NCBI RefSeq assembly: GCF_002236105.1
Contig: NZ_NIWU01000004.1
Location: 62,001 to 126,000 of the forward strand
Origin: Pseudomonas umsongensis
GTDB taxonomy: Bacteria; Pseudomonadota; Gammaproteobacteria; Pseudomonadales; Pseudomonadaceae
Direction: 5' to 3'
DNA length: 64,000 nt
Below the pieces are notes generated by a model. The model was not told the DNA's origin. It did no database searches and saw nothing but the letters and a program-made list of their open reading frames with translations. Both the position numbers and the translations under genes were made by a program. Position 1 is the stretch's first letter. The number at the start of each line of letters is the position of its first letter. Positions 33,756-41,474 of this stretch are shown here, piece after piece.

Positions 33756-33782
33756 TTCAGGCGAGCCTGAAGTTGCCTTGGC

Positions 33783-35852
33783 TCAGTTCTTTACTGTTTT
33801 AGGCGCCTTACCCGACTTCATCTGCTCGAGCAACGGCGCGCACTGATTCGGTTCTCCGCCGCTCGGCGCCACCAAGGCCAATAATCCCGCCGCCGGTGCG
33901 GCGATCACACCCAGTGCAACCATTCCAGCCCCTCGCAACATCAAGGGTACGGCTTTCACCCCGGCGTCGGGCTTGATGAATTTGCCCCGCACATACAGCG
34001 GCGAACGCAACGAGATCAGCCGCCAGCCCTTGGATTCCGGCGTGATGGTCAGGTCCAACTGCTCTGTGGCCATGTTTGCCGTGCCATCAATGTAGATAAT
34101 CGCGTTCTCGGTATCGAAGACGAACAGCTGCGTAGTGGCCAGGCCAGCCTTTATGTCGAAGTCGGCGGCGGCGCAGTTGATCTTCACTTCCTTGTCGCCA
34201 AAGATCTTGCCGACCACATAGTTGCCAACATTCAGACCCGCCAGTTCCATCAGCTCGCGACTGATAGCGCCATCGTTGATCAGCATTTTCAACTTGCCGT
34301 TAGCGCTGCCCAGCAACTTGGCCACTGAATTGCCGCGCCCGGTAATATCCGCATCGCCGTTGAGCTCACCGAAGCTGGTTTTCATCGGCTCGAACGTCGG
34401 GAACAACTGCTTGAGCTTGAAGCCTCGAGCGGTCAGTTTTGCCCGGCCTTCCAGCGGTTCGGTGTGACCATTCAGGCGAATCTGTGCATCCAGCTTGCCA
34501 CCGGCCACGCCAAATCGCAGCGGCTCAAGACTGAGCACGCCATCGGTGAGCACCAAGTGCGTGTAGAGATCGTTGAACGGTAACTTTTCGCTATGGACGA
34601 TGCGCTTTCCAGTGAATTCGACATCCGCATCCATGTCGCGCCAGCGATCGGTCTTGAACTCCTCGACCGGCAGCACCTTGTCCGCCGGTTGCTTGCTCTC
34701 GCCGCCGCGGGCTTTCTGCTTGGCATTGGAATCGGCGCCGATCAAAGGGGCCAGGTCGGCGAACAACAATTGATCGGATAACAGCGAGCCGCTGAGTTTA
34801 GGACGGGGCTGGCCAGCGACATAAGCCAGGCTGCCATGGATGTCGCTCGAGCCGATCGTGCCGTTGAACGCTTCATAACGAAATACTGCACCGCCCGGCT
34901 CATGCAGCTTGGCAATCAGATGGCCGTCGGTGGCATACGGCGGCGTATCCGGCAGGGTCACACCGGTCAGGGGATAAAGATTGCCCAGGCTGGTGCCGGC
35001 CAGTTTCAGGCGTAAATCCAGGGCGCCCAGATTCATCGGATCGGTCAACGTGCCCGCCAACTCTACGCTGGTATCGCCGATCTTCGCTTGCGCCTGAAGC
35101 GGAAACGGCCGGGCCGCGTCCTGCAGCGCCAGCAGCCCACCGATTTTGCCCTGCCCCGTGAGTTTCTGAGCGTGGTACTGGCCTTTGACCTTTAGCGCAA
35201 ACGCGTAATCCTGCGGCGCACTGCCCTGCCCGGAGGCCGTTTTCGCCGCTTTGTCGACAACGATTTCGCTGAAGGGGATCGGCTTGCCCAGCGGGTCGAT
35301 CAGCAGGTCCAGTTGAGTCTTCAGGTTCTGGTCGTCAAGAGTGACATGTCCTTTGTCGAAGCCGATCGCCCCAATATCCACTACCCAGGACGAGGGCTCG
35401 GCGTTCGGGTCTTTCGGATCGAACTTGAACGTCCAGTTGGCACGACCGTCGGCCAGGCGCTGCAACGCGGCATTGGGTTCGGTGAGGTCGATGCGCGGGA
35501 TCACCACACGCTGCGCCAACAAGGCCAGGGGTGAAATGCGCAATTCGACGCGCTTGAGGCTGGCCATCTGCGGCGCCTTCGACCAGTCCGGGTTGCCCAG
35601 GCTCAGATCCTCGGCCACCACATGCGGCCAGGGCACCCAGGCACGCCAGCCGCCCTCGTCGCGCTCGCGCTGCCAAACCACCGCCAGATTGCCGTTGATC
35701 GCGAATGGACGGTGCAGTTCTTCGGATACTTTGGCGTTCAGGGACGGTTTGATCCGGTTCCAGTCGAAGAACACGATGACCAGCACCAGCACGGCCAGCA
35801 GGACAACAAGGCTGGTCACGGCCCAGGCGAGAATTTTACGAGTGCGCGTCAT
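33783..35852 (-). CDS. AsmA family protein
   Basis: A 689-aa envelope protein with one N-terminal inner-membrane anchor (ILAWAVTSLVVLLAVLVLVIVFF) and a long beta-rich periplasmic part. N-terminal AsmA motifs include FDWNRIKPSLNAKVSEELHRPFAINGNL; the C-terminal AsmA repeat has GELNGDADITGRGNSVAKLL and LGSANGKLKMLINDGAI. AsmA-like proteins bridge the periplasm and are linked to phospholipid transport to the outer membrane. The start at 35852 has AGGAG; the longer frame to 35948 is rejected. A possible 13-codon leader ORF lies about 110 bp upstream. Confidence 0.9.
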   Translation of the reverse strand: MTRTRKILAWAVTSLVVLLAVLVLVIVFFDWNRIKPSLNAKVSEELHRPFAINGNLAVVWQRERDEGGWRAWVPWPHVVAEDLSLGNPDWSKAPQMASLKRVELRISPLALLAQRVVIPRIDLTEPNAALQRLADGRANWTFKFDPKDPNAEPSSWVVDIGAIGFDKGHVTLDDQNLKTQLDLLIDPLGKPIPFSEIVVDKAAKTASGQGSAPQDYAFALKVKGQYHAQKLTGQGKIGGLLALQDAARPFPLQAQAKIGDTSVELAGTLTDPMNLGALDLRLKLAGTSLGNLYPLTGVTLPDTPPYATDGHLIAKLHEPGGAVFRYEAFNGTIGSSDIHGSLAYVAGQPRPKLSGSLLSDQLLFADLAPLIGADSNAKQKARGGESKQPADKVLPVEEFKTDRWRDMDADVEFTGKRIVHSEKLPFNDLYTHLVLTDGVLSLEPLRFGVAGGKLDAQIRLNGHTEPLEGRAKLTARGFKLKQLFPTFEPMKTSFGELNGDADITGRGNSVAKLLGSANGKLKMLINDGAISRELMELAGLNVGNYVVGKIFGDKEVKINCAAADFDIKAGLATTQLFVFDTENAIIYIDGTANMATEQLDLTITPESKGWRLISLRSPLYVRGKFIKPDAGVKAVPLMLRGAGMVALGVIAAPAAGLLALVAPSGGEPNQCAPLLEQMKSGKAPKTVKN

Positions 35853-36229
35853 TGCACAGGGCTCCTGATACGACTGAGCATCACGATCGCGATGCTCAGG
35901 AGAAACGCAGGGCCAGAACCGGCCCGTCATGGAATCTACGACTGGCAAATGGCCCGCAGGTTTAATTGAAAATCCGATTTTGCCGCCGTTGACGATTGAG
36001 CATGGCGCCCCTCCTCCCGGACAGCGTTACCGGGGCCGCACTTTTGCGTGGCGCGGTTGAGTCGAAAATACCCACCCCGGTGCGCCGCAAAGGCCCGGTT
36101 TAGAAGGGCTGTAGAGAACAATCAATTCCGTTGATTATTAACATTGCGTTTATGAACTTTTATATCGACTTATCAAGAGTAGCATTACCTTCGTACCCAA
36201 TTTATCGCACTCCTACGGAGCACCCCATC
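35853..36229. other. Gene-poor interval between asmA-like gene and repeat-protein gene
   Basis: This 377-bp divergent interval holds a perfect 9-bp hairpin (CTGAGCATC / GATGCTCAG, 35874-35899) in the asmA leader and a 13-codon ORF on the minus strand with a strong Shine-Dalgarno (35962-36003). Toward the repeat-protein gene there is an A+T-rich stretch (about 36115-36200) that is a likely promoter region. No conserved RNA was recognised. Confidence 0.5.
35962..36003 (-). CDS. Possible 13-aa leader peptide upstream of the asmA-like gene
   Basis: ATG at 36003 is preceded by GGGAGGAGGGGCGCC, an unusually strong Shine-Dalgarno. It opens 13 codons (MLNRQRRQNRIFN) then TAA. The peptide is rich in Arg, Asn and Gln. 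It lies in the leader of the asmA-like gene, ending about 110 bp before its start. It could be a regulatory leader ORF or a chance ORF; no homologue is known to me. Confidence 0.35.
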   Translation of the reverse strand: MLNRQRRQNRIFN

Positions 36230-36646
36230 ATGAAACGCCAACTTCTGCTTAGCCTTACACTTTCAATGCTGGCCAGCACCGCTTTTGCGCTGCCGGCCGC
36301 TGACCAGGCCACTCCGCAAGTGAAAGACACTCACTCGGTGTTCAGCCAAACCGTTGCCGCTGATGGCTCCGACCGTACCCCAGGTCAAACCGTCGCTGCT
36401 GATGGCTCCGACCGCACTCCGGGTCAAACCATCGCCGCTGATGGCTCCGACCGCACCCCAGGGCAAACCGTCGCCGAAGGTGGTAACGATCGCCTGAGAG
36501 AAAAAGGCCTGATCGCTGAAGACGGCTACGACCAGACTCCACAAGGCCAAACGGTTGCCGCTGACGGTTCCGACCGCACTCCAGGTCAAACCATTGCTGA
36601 AGGCGGTGGTGACCGTGTTATCGAACGCAACAGCGCTATGAGCTAA
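36230..36646 (+). CDS. Secreted protein with 13-residue tandem repeats
   Basis: A 138-aa protein with a clear signal peptide (MKRQLLLSLTLSMLASTAFA) and GGAG nine bases before the ATG at 36230. From residue 40 it consists of about seven units of QTVAADGSDRTPG or variants. Four units match almost perfectly; the fourth to fifth are degenerate (QTVAEGGNDRLREKGL, IAEDGYDQTPQG) and the last is truncated. Asp/Gly-rich turns could bind cations, but no known nonapeptide consensus fits. It has no cysteine and no membrane segment after cleavage. Function unknown; a rho-independent terminator follows. Confidence 0.75.
   Translation: MKRQLLLSLTLSMLASTAFALPAADQATPQVKDTHSVFSQTVAADGSDRTPGQTVAADGSDRTPGQTIAADGSDRTPGQTVAEGGNDRLREKGLIAEDGYDQTPQGQTVAADGSDRTPGQTIAEGGGDRVIERNSAMS
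36347..36616 (+). repeat. 39-bp tandem coding repeat
   Basis: The unit encodes QT(V/I)A(A/E)DGSDRTPG. Adjacent copies at 36347, 36386 and 36425 differ by only a few bases, consistent with recent slippage or recombination. Later copies are more diverged. Confidence 0.85.
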
Positions 36647-36665
36647 GCCCATGGCGGCCTTGAAA

Positions 36666-36693
36666 AAAAGCCCAATCAACAGATTGGGCTTTT
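36666..36693 (+). terminator. Rho-independent terminator after the repeat protein
   Basis: AAAAGCCCAATC and its complement GATTGGGCTTTT with an AACA loop form a 12-bp stem ending in a T-run. The A-run upstream makes it potentially bidirectional. Confidence 0.85.
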
Positions 36694-36818
36694 GATTTTC
36701 TGGTCATTGCCTTTTGTAGAATTCGCACCGCCCCGCCTGATCCCGCCTATGTCGTTCGACGCCGGCAAAGCCGATTTGCTAGAGTGCGCCGCAGTCCTAT
36801 TCAGAAAACGTCATTGCG

Positions 36819-37451
36819 ATGCTGCCCCGCGCCGAACAGAAACAACAAACCCGCAACGCCTTGATGGACGCGGCCCGCCATTTGATGGAGGGCGGCCGAG
36901 GATTTGGCAGCCTGAGCCTGCGGGAAGTCGCGAAAACCGCCGGAATCGTCCCCACCGGCTTTTATCGGCATTTCGCCGACATGGATGAACTCGGCCTGGT
37001 GTTGGTGAGCGAGGTCGGCCAGACCTTCCGTGAAACCATTCGCCTGGTGCGGCACAACGAGTTTGTCATGGGCGGCATTATCGACGCGTCCGTGCGGATA
37101 TTTCTCGATGTGGTGTCGGCCAACCGTTCGCAATTCCTGTTTCTCGCCAGAGAACAGTACGGCGGTTCGTTGCCGGTACGCCTGGCCATTGGTCGCTTGC
37201 GCGAGAACATCAGTTCGGACCTGGCTGCCGACCTGTCCTTGATGCCGAAACTGCAACACCTGGACATGGCCGGCTTGAGCGTCATGGCCGATCTGATCGT
37301 CAAGAGCGTGTTCGCCACATTGCCGGACATCATCGACCCGCCAGCCGATGCGCTGCCTGAACACTTGACGCCGCAAGCAAAGATCACCCAGCAGCTGCGG
37401 TTCATCTTTATCGGCCTCAAGCATTGGCAGGGGCTTGGAAGTACCGAGTAA
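36819..37451 (+). CDS. desT: TetR-family fatty-acid regulator, DesT/FabR-like
   Basis: A 210-aa TetR regulator. The N-terminal helix-turn-helix is FGSLSLREVAKTAGIVPTGFYRHFADMDELGL, a string nearly diagnostic of the FabR/DesT group, which senses the acyl-CoA saturation state and represses unsaturated-fatty-acid genes. Residues 75-115 (GGIIDASVRIFLDVVSANRSQFLFLAREQ) fit the ligand domain. In P. aeruginosa, desT sits next to ureE, as here, supporting orthology (from memory). The desaturase genes that accompany desT in P. aeruginosa are not in this window. No strong Shine-Dalgarno is seen. Confidence 0.75.
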   Translation: MLPRAEQKQQTRNALMDAARHLMEGGRGFGSLSLREVAKTAGIVPTGFYRHFADMDELGLVLVSEVGQTFRETIRLVRHNEFVMGGIIDASVRIFLDVVSANRSQFLFLAREQYGGSLPVRLAIGRLRENISSDLAADLSLMPKLQHLDMAGLSVMADLIVKSVFATLPDIIDPPADALPEHLTPQAKITQQLRFIFIGLKHWQGLGSTE

Positions 37452-37522
37452 CGCTTAAGAAGATCGCAGGCTTGGGCAGCGCCTACACTGCGCCGCGCCA
37501 CTGTGCCATCTCTGTTCGCCAC

Positions 37523-37558
37523 AAATTGGTGCAGTTTGAATAATCTGCGCACCAATTT
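37523..37558 (+). promoter_or_regulatory. Inverted repeat, candidate NtrC enhancer of ureE
   Basis: AAATTGGTGCAG and CTGCGCACCAATTT form an inverted repeat around an A+T-rich centre, about 85-100 bp upstream of the ureE sigma-54 element. The TGGTGC and GCACCA half-sites are those of NtrC, though outward-facing, so two overlapping weak sites are possible. Confidence 0.45.
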
Positions 37559-37628
37559 CAGTCAAGATCCTGAGCACCTCGAAACTTTTCCTACGCTGCC
37601 TACAGGTATTTCCTACACGCCCCCAGAT

Positions 37629-37644
37629 TGGCAAGCCCCTTGCT
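37629..37644 (+). promoter_or_regulatory. Sigma-54 promoter of ureEFGJ
   Basis: TGGCAAGCCCCTTGCT matches TGGCAC-N5-TTGCW except for one base. GG (37630-37631) and GC (37642-37643) have the required 12-bp offset. Transcription would start near 37655, about 25 nt before ureE. This places the accessory genes under the same control as urtA. Confidence 0.7.
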
Positions 37645-37680
37645 CTAGCCTGAGCATTGTCCATTGCTGGAAGCTTTCCG

Positions 37681-38181
37681 ATGCTGGTGATTCATCGCAG
37701 AATCGACCCTCAACCCGACTGGGCCGCCGAATTGCACCTGACCTTCGAGGCCAGGAGCAAAAGCCGCTTGCGCTGTTTCAGTGCCGAAGGTGAGGACGTC
37801 GGTTTGTTTTTGGAGCGCGGTCAACCACCCTTGTATGACGGCGAATGTCTGCAAGCCGAAGACGGCCGCGTGGTACGCGTCTGTGCCCGTCCCGAACAAT
37901 TGCTGCACGTCACCTGCACCAATGCCTACGAATTGACGCGTGCCGCCTATCACCTGGGTAATCGCCATGTCGCCCTGCAAGTGGGCGACGGCTGGTTGCG
38001 CTTGCTCGACGACTACGTGCTCAAGGCCATGCTCGAACAACTTGGCGCGCAAGCCGAACCCATCGAAGCGGCCTTTCAACCTGAACACGGCGCCTACGGC
38101 GGCGGCCATCACCATTCCCGCCACGGCGACGAAGACTTCAACTATCCGCCAAAACTGCATCAGTTCGGCGTGCGCCCATGA
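37681..38181 (+). CDS. ureE: Urease accessory protein UreE (nickel metallochaperone)
   Basis: A 166-aa homodimeric nickel chaperone that supplies Ni2+ to UreG/UreC. The N-terminal domain begins MLVIHRRIDP; the metal-binding domain has NAYELTRAAYHLGNRHVALQ with the conserved interface His. The C-terminus carries a short His cluster (GGGHHHSRHGDED). The start at 37681 has GGAAG upstream; an in-frame start eight codons earlier falls at the likely transcription start. The stop overlaps the ureF start (ATGA), indicating coupling. Confidence 0.95.
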   Translation: MLVIHRRIDPQPDWAAELHLTFEARSKSRLRCFSAEGEDVGLFLERGQPPLYDGECLQAEDGRVVRVCARPEQLLHVTCTNAYELTRAAYHLGNRHVALQVGDGWLRLLDDYVLKAMLEQLGAQAEPIEAAFQPEHGAYGGGHHHSRHGDEDFNYPPKLHQFGVRP

Positions 38182-38852
38182 ACCCTGCATGGGCCCTGCT
38201 GCGCCTGGCCAGTCCGCAATTGCCGATTGGCGGCTACAGCTATTCCCAAGGCCTGGAAATGGCGGTGGACAACGGCCAAGTGCACAATCCCGACAGCGCG
38301 CGGCGCTGGATCAGCGATCAGTTGCTGCTCAATCTCGCCCGCTTCGAGGCGCCGCTACTGCTCGCCCATTGCGTGGCCGCGGTCGAGGAGAATTGGAGCG
38401 AACTGCTGCAGCGCTGCGAAGAACACCGTGCCAGCCGGGAAACCCGCGAACTGCATCAGGAGAGCCGGCAAATGGGCTACTCCTTGCAGCAGTTACTCAA
38501 CGGCCTGCCTGAACTCGATGCACCGGCCCGCGCCTTCCTTGAACAACGACCAGAACCACACCTGGCCCTGGGCTGGGCGCTGGCCGCTCGCGCCTGGCGG
38601 ATCAGCCCGCAGGATGCACTGGCCGCGTGGCTCTGGAGCTGGCTGGAAAACCAACTGGCGGTATTGATGAAAACCTTGCCACTGGGCCAACAGGCTGCGC
38701 AGCGCTTGACCAGTGAACTGCTGCCGCTGCTGCAACAGGCCCAGCAGGATTCTACCCGAATCAACCCCGAACACTTTGGCAGTGCCGCGTTTGGCCTGTC
38801 CCTGGCGTGCATGGCCCACGAGCGCCAGTACAGCCGTCTGTTCCGTTCCTAA
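38178..38852 (+). CDS. ureF: Urease accessory protein UreF
   Basis: A 224-aa all-helical protein that bridges UreD and UreG in the urease activation complex and is thought to gate UreG GTP hydrolysis. Family signatures are RLASPQLPIGGYSYSQGLE at residues 8-26, HQESRQMGYSLQQLL near 95 and AFGLSLACMAHERQYSRLF at the C-terminus. It overlaps ureE by four bases, and ureG follows after 24 bp. Confidence 0.95.
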   Translation: MNPAWALLRLASPQLPIGGYSYSQGLEMAVDNGQVHNPDSARRWISDQLLLNLARFEAPLLLAHCVAAVEENWSELLQRCEEHRASRETRELHQESRQMGYSLQQLLNGLPELDAPARAFLEQRPEPHLALGWALAARAWRISPQDALAAWLWSWLENQLAVLMKTLPLGQQAAQRLTSELLPLLQQAQQDSTRINPEHFGSAAFGLSLACMAHERQYSRLFRS

Positions 38853-38876
38853 GGACCCCTTATTCTGGAGAATCAC

Positions 38877-39491
38877 ATGAACACACAACCCTTGCGCGTC
38901 GGCATCGGCGGCCCGGTCGGCTCCGGTAAAACCGCCCTGACCCTGGCCCTGTGCCTGGCCCTGCGCGAACGCTACAACCTGGCAGTGGTGACCAACGACA
39001 TCTATACCCGCGAAGACGCTGATTTCCTGGTGCGCAACGAAGCGCTGGCGCCGGAACGCATCATCGGCGTGGAGACCGGCGGCTGCCCGCACACGGCGAT
39101 CCGCGAAGACGCCTCGATCAATCTTGAAGCCGTGGATCAATTAAACCGCCGTTTTCCGGGCCTGGACCTGATCCTGGTGGAATCCGGTGGCGACAATCTC
39201 TCGGCCACCTTCAGCCCGGAACTGTCCGACCTGACCATCTACGTGATTGACGTGTCCGCTGGCGACAAGTTGCCGCGCAAAGGCGGACCGGGGATCTGCA
39301 AATCCGATCTGCTGGTGATCAACAAAATTGACCTGGCGCCCCTGGTGGGAGCGTCGCTGACGCTGATGGACAGCGATACCACGCGTATGCGCAACGGCAA
39401 GCCGTTCGTGTTCAGCAACCAGAAAACCGGCCAGGGACTGGACGCGATCATCGCCTTCATCGAACGCCAGGGCCTGCTGACGGCAGCCTGA
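38877..39491 (+). CDS. ureG: Urease accessory GTPase UreG
   Basis: A 204-aa SIMIBI-class GTPase that couples GTP hydrolysis to nickel delivery. The P-loop is GIGGPVGSGKTAL; the invariant metal-binding Cys-Pro-His occurs in ETGGCPHTAIREDAS; the switch region contains LILVESGGDNL and the guanine motif is LLVINKIDLAP. The length is standard and GGAG precedes the ATG. Confidence 0.97.
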   Translation: MNTQPLRVGIGGPVGSGKTALTLALCLALRERYNLAVVTNDIYTREDADFLVRNEALAPERIIGVETGGCPHTAIREDASINLEAVDQLNRRFPGLDLILVESGGDNLSATFSPELSDLTIYVIDVSAGDKLPRKGGPGICKSDLLVINKIDLAPLVGASLTLMDSDTTRMRNGKPFVFSNQKTGQGLDAIIAFIERQGLLTAA

Positions 39492-39520
39492 TCAAGACTT
39501 ATCAACAAGGAAGCTTCTCG

Positions 39521-40093
39521 ATGACACTCAAACGCATTCTGGGCGCAATGACCCTGCTGTTGACACCGACCATTGCGTTGGCCCACCCAGGGCACGGGGA
39601 CAATGGCTTGGTCGCGGGCATCAGCCACCCGCTCGGTGGACTCGATCATCTGCTGGCAATGCTCGCGGTCGGCCTGTGGGCGGCTCAGCACAAAGGTGCG
39701 GCGCGTTGGGCGCTGCCGTGCACCTTCATTGTCACCCTGCTGATCGGCGGTCTGCTGGGTTTTGCAGGGCTGGAACTGCCGGCGCTGGAAGGTGGCATTG
39801 CCGCGTCTGTGTTGGCGCTGGGCCTGGCGGTGGCCTTGGCGGTGCGTCCACCGTTGAGCCTGGCAATGGCCGCAACGGCGTTGTTTGCGCTGTTCCATGG
39901 CGTGGCGCATGGCCTGGAGTTGCCGGACATGACGAGCCCTTGGGGATATGCCACGGGATTTGTCGCGGCGACCGCGGTGTTGCATGCGGCAGGTTATGCG
40001 TTGGTACGGGTGTTGCCGCAAGCTGCTGCGCCTTTAGTGAGACTGGCGGGGGCGGCTTCGGCGGCGACTGGCGTGTGGTTGTTGGCGAGCTAA
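39521..40093 (+). CDS. ureJ: HupE/UreJ family nickel permease
   Basis: A 190-aa inner-membrane protein with a signal-like first helix, then the motif HPGHGDNG and SHPLGGLDHLLAMLAVGLWA, which carry the His/Asp residues of HupE/UreJ nickel transporters. About six membrane helices follow. Its place directly after ureG supports a role in nickel supply for urease. Low sequence complexity (Ala, Leu, Val) is normal for the family. Confidence 0.92.
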   Translation: MTLKRILGAMTLLLTPTIALAHPGHGDNGLVAGISHPLGGLDHLLAMLAVGLWAAQHKGAARWALPCTFIVTLLIGGLLGFAGLELPALEGGIAASVLALGLAVALAVRPPLSLAMAATALFALFHGVAHGLELPDMTSPWGYATGFVAATAVLHAAGYALVRVLPQAAAPLVRLAGAASAATGVWLLAS

Positions 40094-40117
40094 ATCTCTA
40101 TTGCCCGTGATGGCGTC

Positions 40118-40189
40118 TTCGCGAGCAGGCTCGCTCCCACATTTGCCCTGTGTACACAGTTTCATTGTGGGAGCGAGCCTGCTCGCGAA
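40118..40189. repeat. REP doublet, GTGGGAGCGAGC type
   Basis: Inverted arms CGCGAGCAGGCTCGCTCCCA and complement with a 23-bp spacer lie between ureJ and the epimerase gene. Same family as 2295. Confidence 0.85.
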
Positions 40190-40266
40190 AGCGGCCTGAG
40201 AGACAACACAGCTCTAAGGCCTGCTAACATGTCGCGCAATCAACCCTGCCGTGACGACGCCAGCCA

Positions 40267-41400
40267 ATGCCGCCTGTTTCCCGCTCCGCCTCCCAGCCTG
40301 AACTGACCGCCCTGTTTGCCTCGGTGCAACAGCACTTCCAGGACGTGATCGTGCCGCTTTGGCAAGGTCCCGGCTGGAATGCCGAGTTGGCGCTGCCCTA
40401 TGAGGCGCTGGACGCCGAACACCACCCGTTGCCTCCCCAACGCTACCGGGCCATGGCCTGCGCGCGGCAGCTGTATCTATTTGCCAGCCTGATCGGCCAG
40501 GTGCCAGGCGCTCAAGAGCGCGCGGCAGCGCTGTTCCGTTCCTTGCAGCGGCACTTCCACGATGCCGAGCATGGCGGCTGGTTCTACAGCATCGACCCGC
40601 AGGGCGCGCCACTGGATCAGCGTAAAGATCTCTACACCCACGCATTCATTCTGTTCGCCTGCGCCCACTACTGGGACAAAGTCCGCGAGCCGCTGGTGGA
40701 ATCGGTGCTCAACGCGGCCCTGGAAGTGATCGCGCAACGTTTCTCCAGCGGCGACGGCCTCTACGAAGCGAGCCTCGATCGTGACTGGTCATCGTTGAAC
40801 AGCGGACCGCTGCAAAATCCGTTGATGCACCTGGCTGAAGCCTTCCTTGCCACGCTGTCGGTGCGTGAAGACCTCGCTGTGCAACAGGCGCTCGTGGACT
40901 TATGCACAGGGATGCAGCGGCGGTTTATCGAGCCGCAACACGGCGTGTTGATGGAAAAACCGCTGGAGGCTGTGGATAACTGGTTCGAACCCGGGCATCA
41001 GTTCGAGTGGTATTTCCTGCTCGAGTCGTCCGACCTGCTGCGTGGTTCTCCACTACATGCTTCGCTGGAGCGCGCTTTTGCCTTCACCGAACAACTGGGC
41101 GTCGACCCACACACCGGTGCCGTGCGGGCCATGCTGGACCTGGGTCCGGATGGCGGCTCACGGGACGCGACTCAACGGATCTGGGCCCAGGCCGAATACC
41201 TGCGCGCCTTGACCCTGCGACCAGGCAGTGAGGCTTCGGTGCTGCGTCAATTGCAGGCGTTGCAGCAGCGCTCGCTGCACGCGGGCGGCTGGTATGAATG
41301 CCGCGACGAACACGGTGAAGTGAGCCGGCGGGACATGCCATCGACTACCCCTTATCACTTGGCGACCTGTTATCGCGGGTTGGCTGAGTATCTTGGTTGA
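40267..41400 (+). CDS. AGE family epimerase/isomerase
   Basis: A 377-aa (alpha/alpha)6-barrel enzyme of the N-acylglucosamine 2-epimerase superfamily. Characteristic segments are KDLYTHAFILFACAHYW (about 120), GLYEASLDRDW, NPLMHLAEAFLATL (about 180), EPGHQFEWYFLL (about 240) and RIWAQAEYLRAL (about 300), with the conserved His residues of the active site. Members interconvert mannose/fructose/glucose or N-acetylhexosamines; the sugar here is not determinable. No good Shine-Dalgarno precedes the ATG, so the start is uncertain. No sugar-uptake genes are adjacent. Confidence 0.85.
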   Translation: MPPVSRSASQPELTALFASVQQHFQDVIVPLWQGPGWNAELALPYEALDAEHHPLPPQRYRAMACARQLYLFASLIGQVPGAQERAAALFRSLQRHFHDAEHGGWFYSIDPQGAPLDQRKDLYTHAFILFACAHYWDKVREPLVESVLNAALEVIAQRFSSGDGLYEASLDRDWSSLNSGPLQNPLMHLAEAFLATLSVREDLAVQQALVDLCTGMQRRFIEPQHGVLMEKPLEAVDNWFEPGHQFEWYFLLESSDLLRGSPLHASLERAFAFTEQLGVDPHTGAVRAMLDLGPDGGSRDATQRIWAQAEYLRALTLRPGSEASVLRQLQALQQRSLHAGGWYECRDEHGEVSRRDMPSTTPYHLATCYRGLAEYLG

Positions 41401-41474
41401 CTGAACGGTCGCTTTCGCCGGCAAGTCGGATCGACGCATCGCTCGCGCCTACATTGCGAGGAATCCACCGGATT

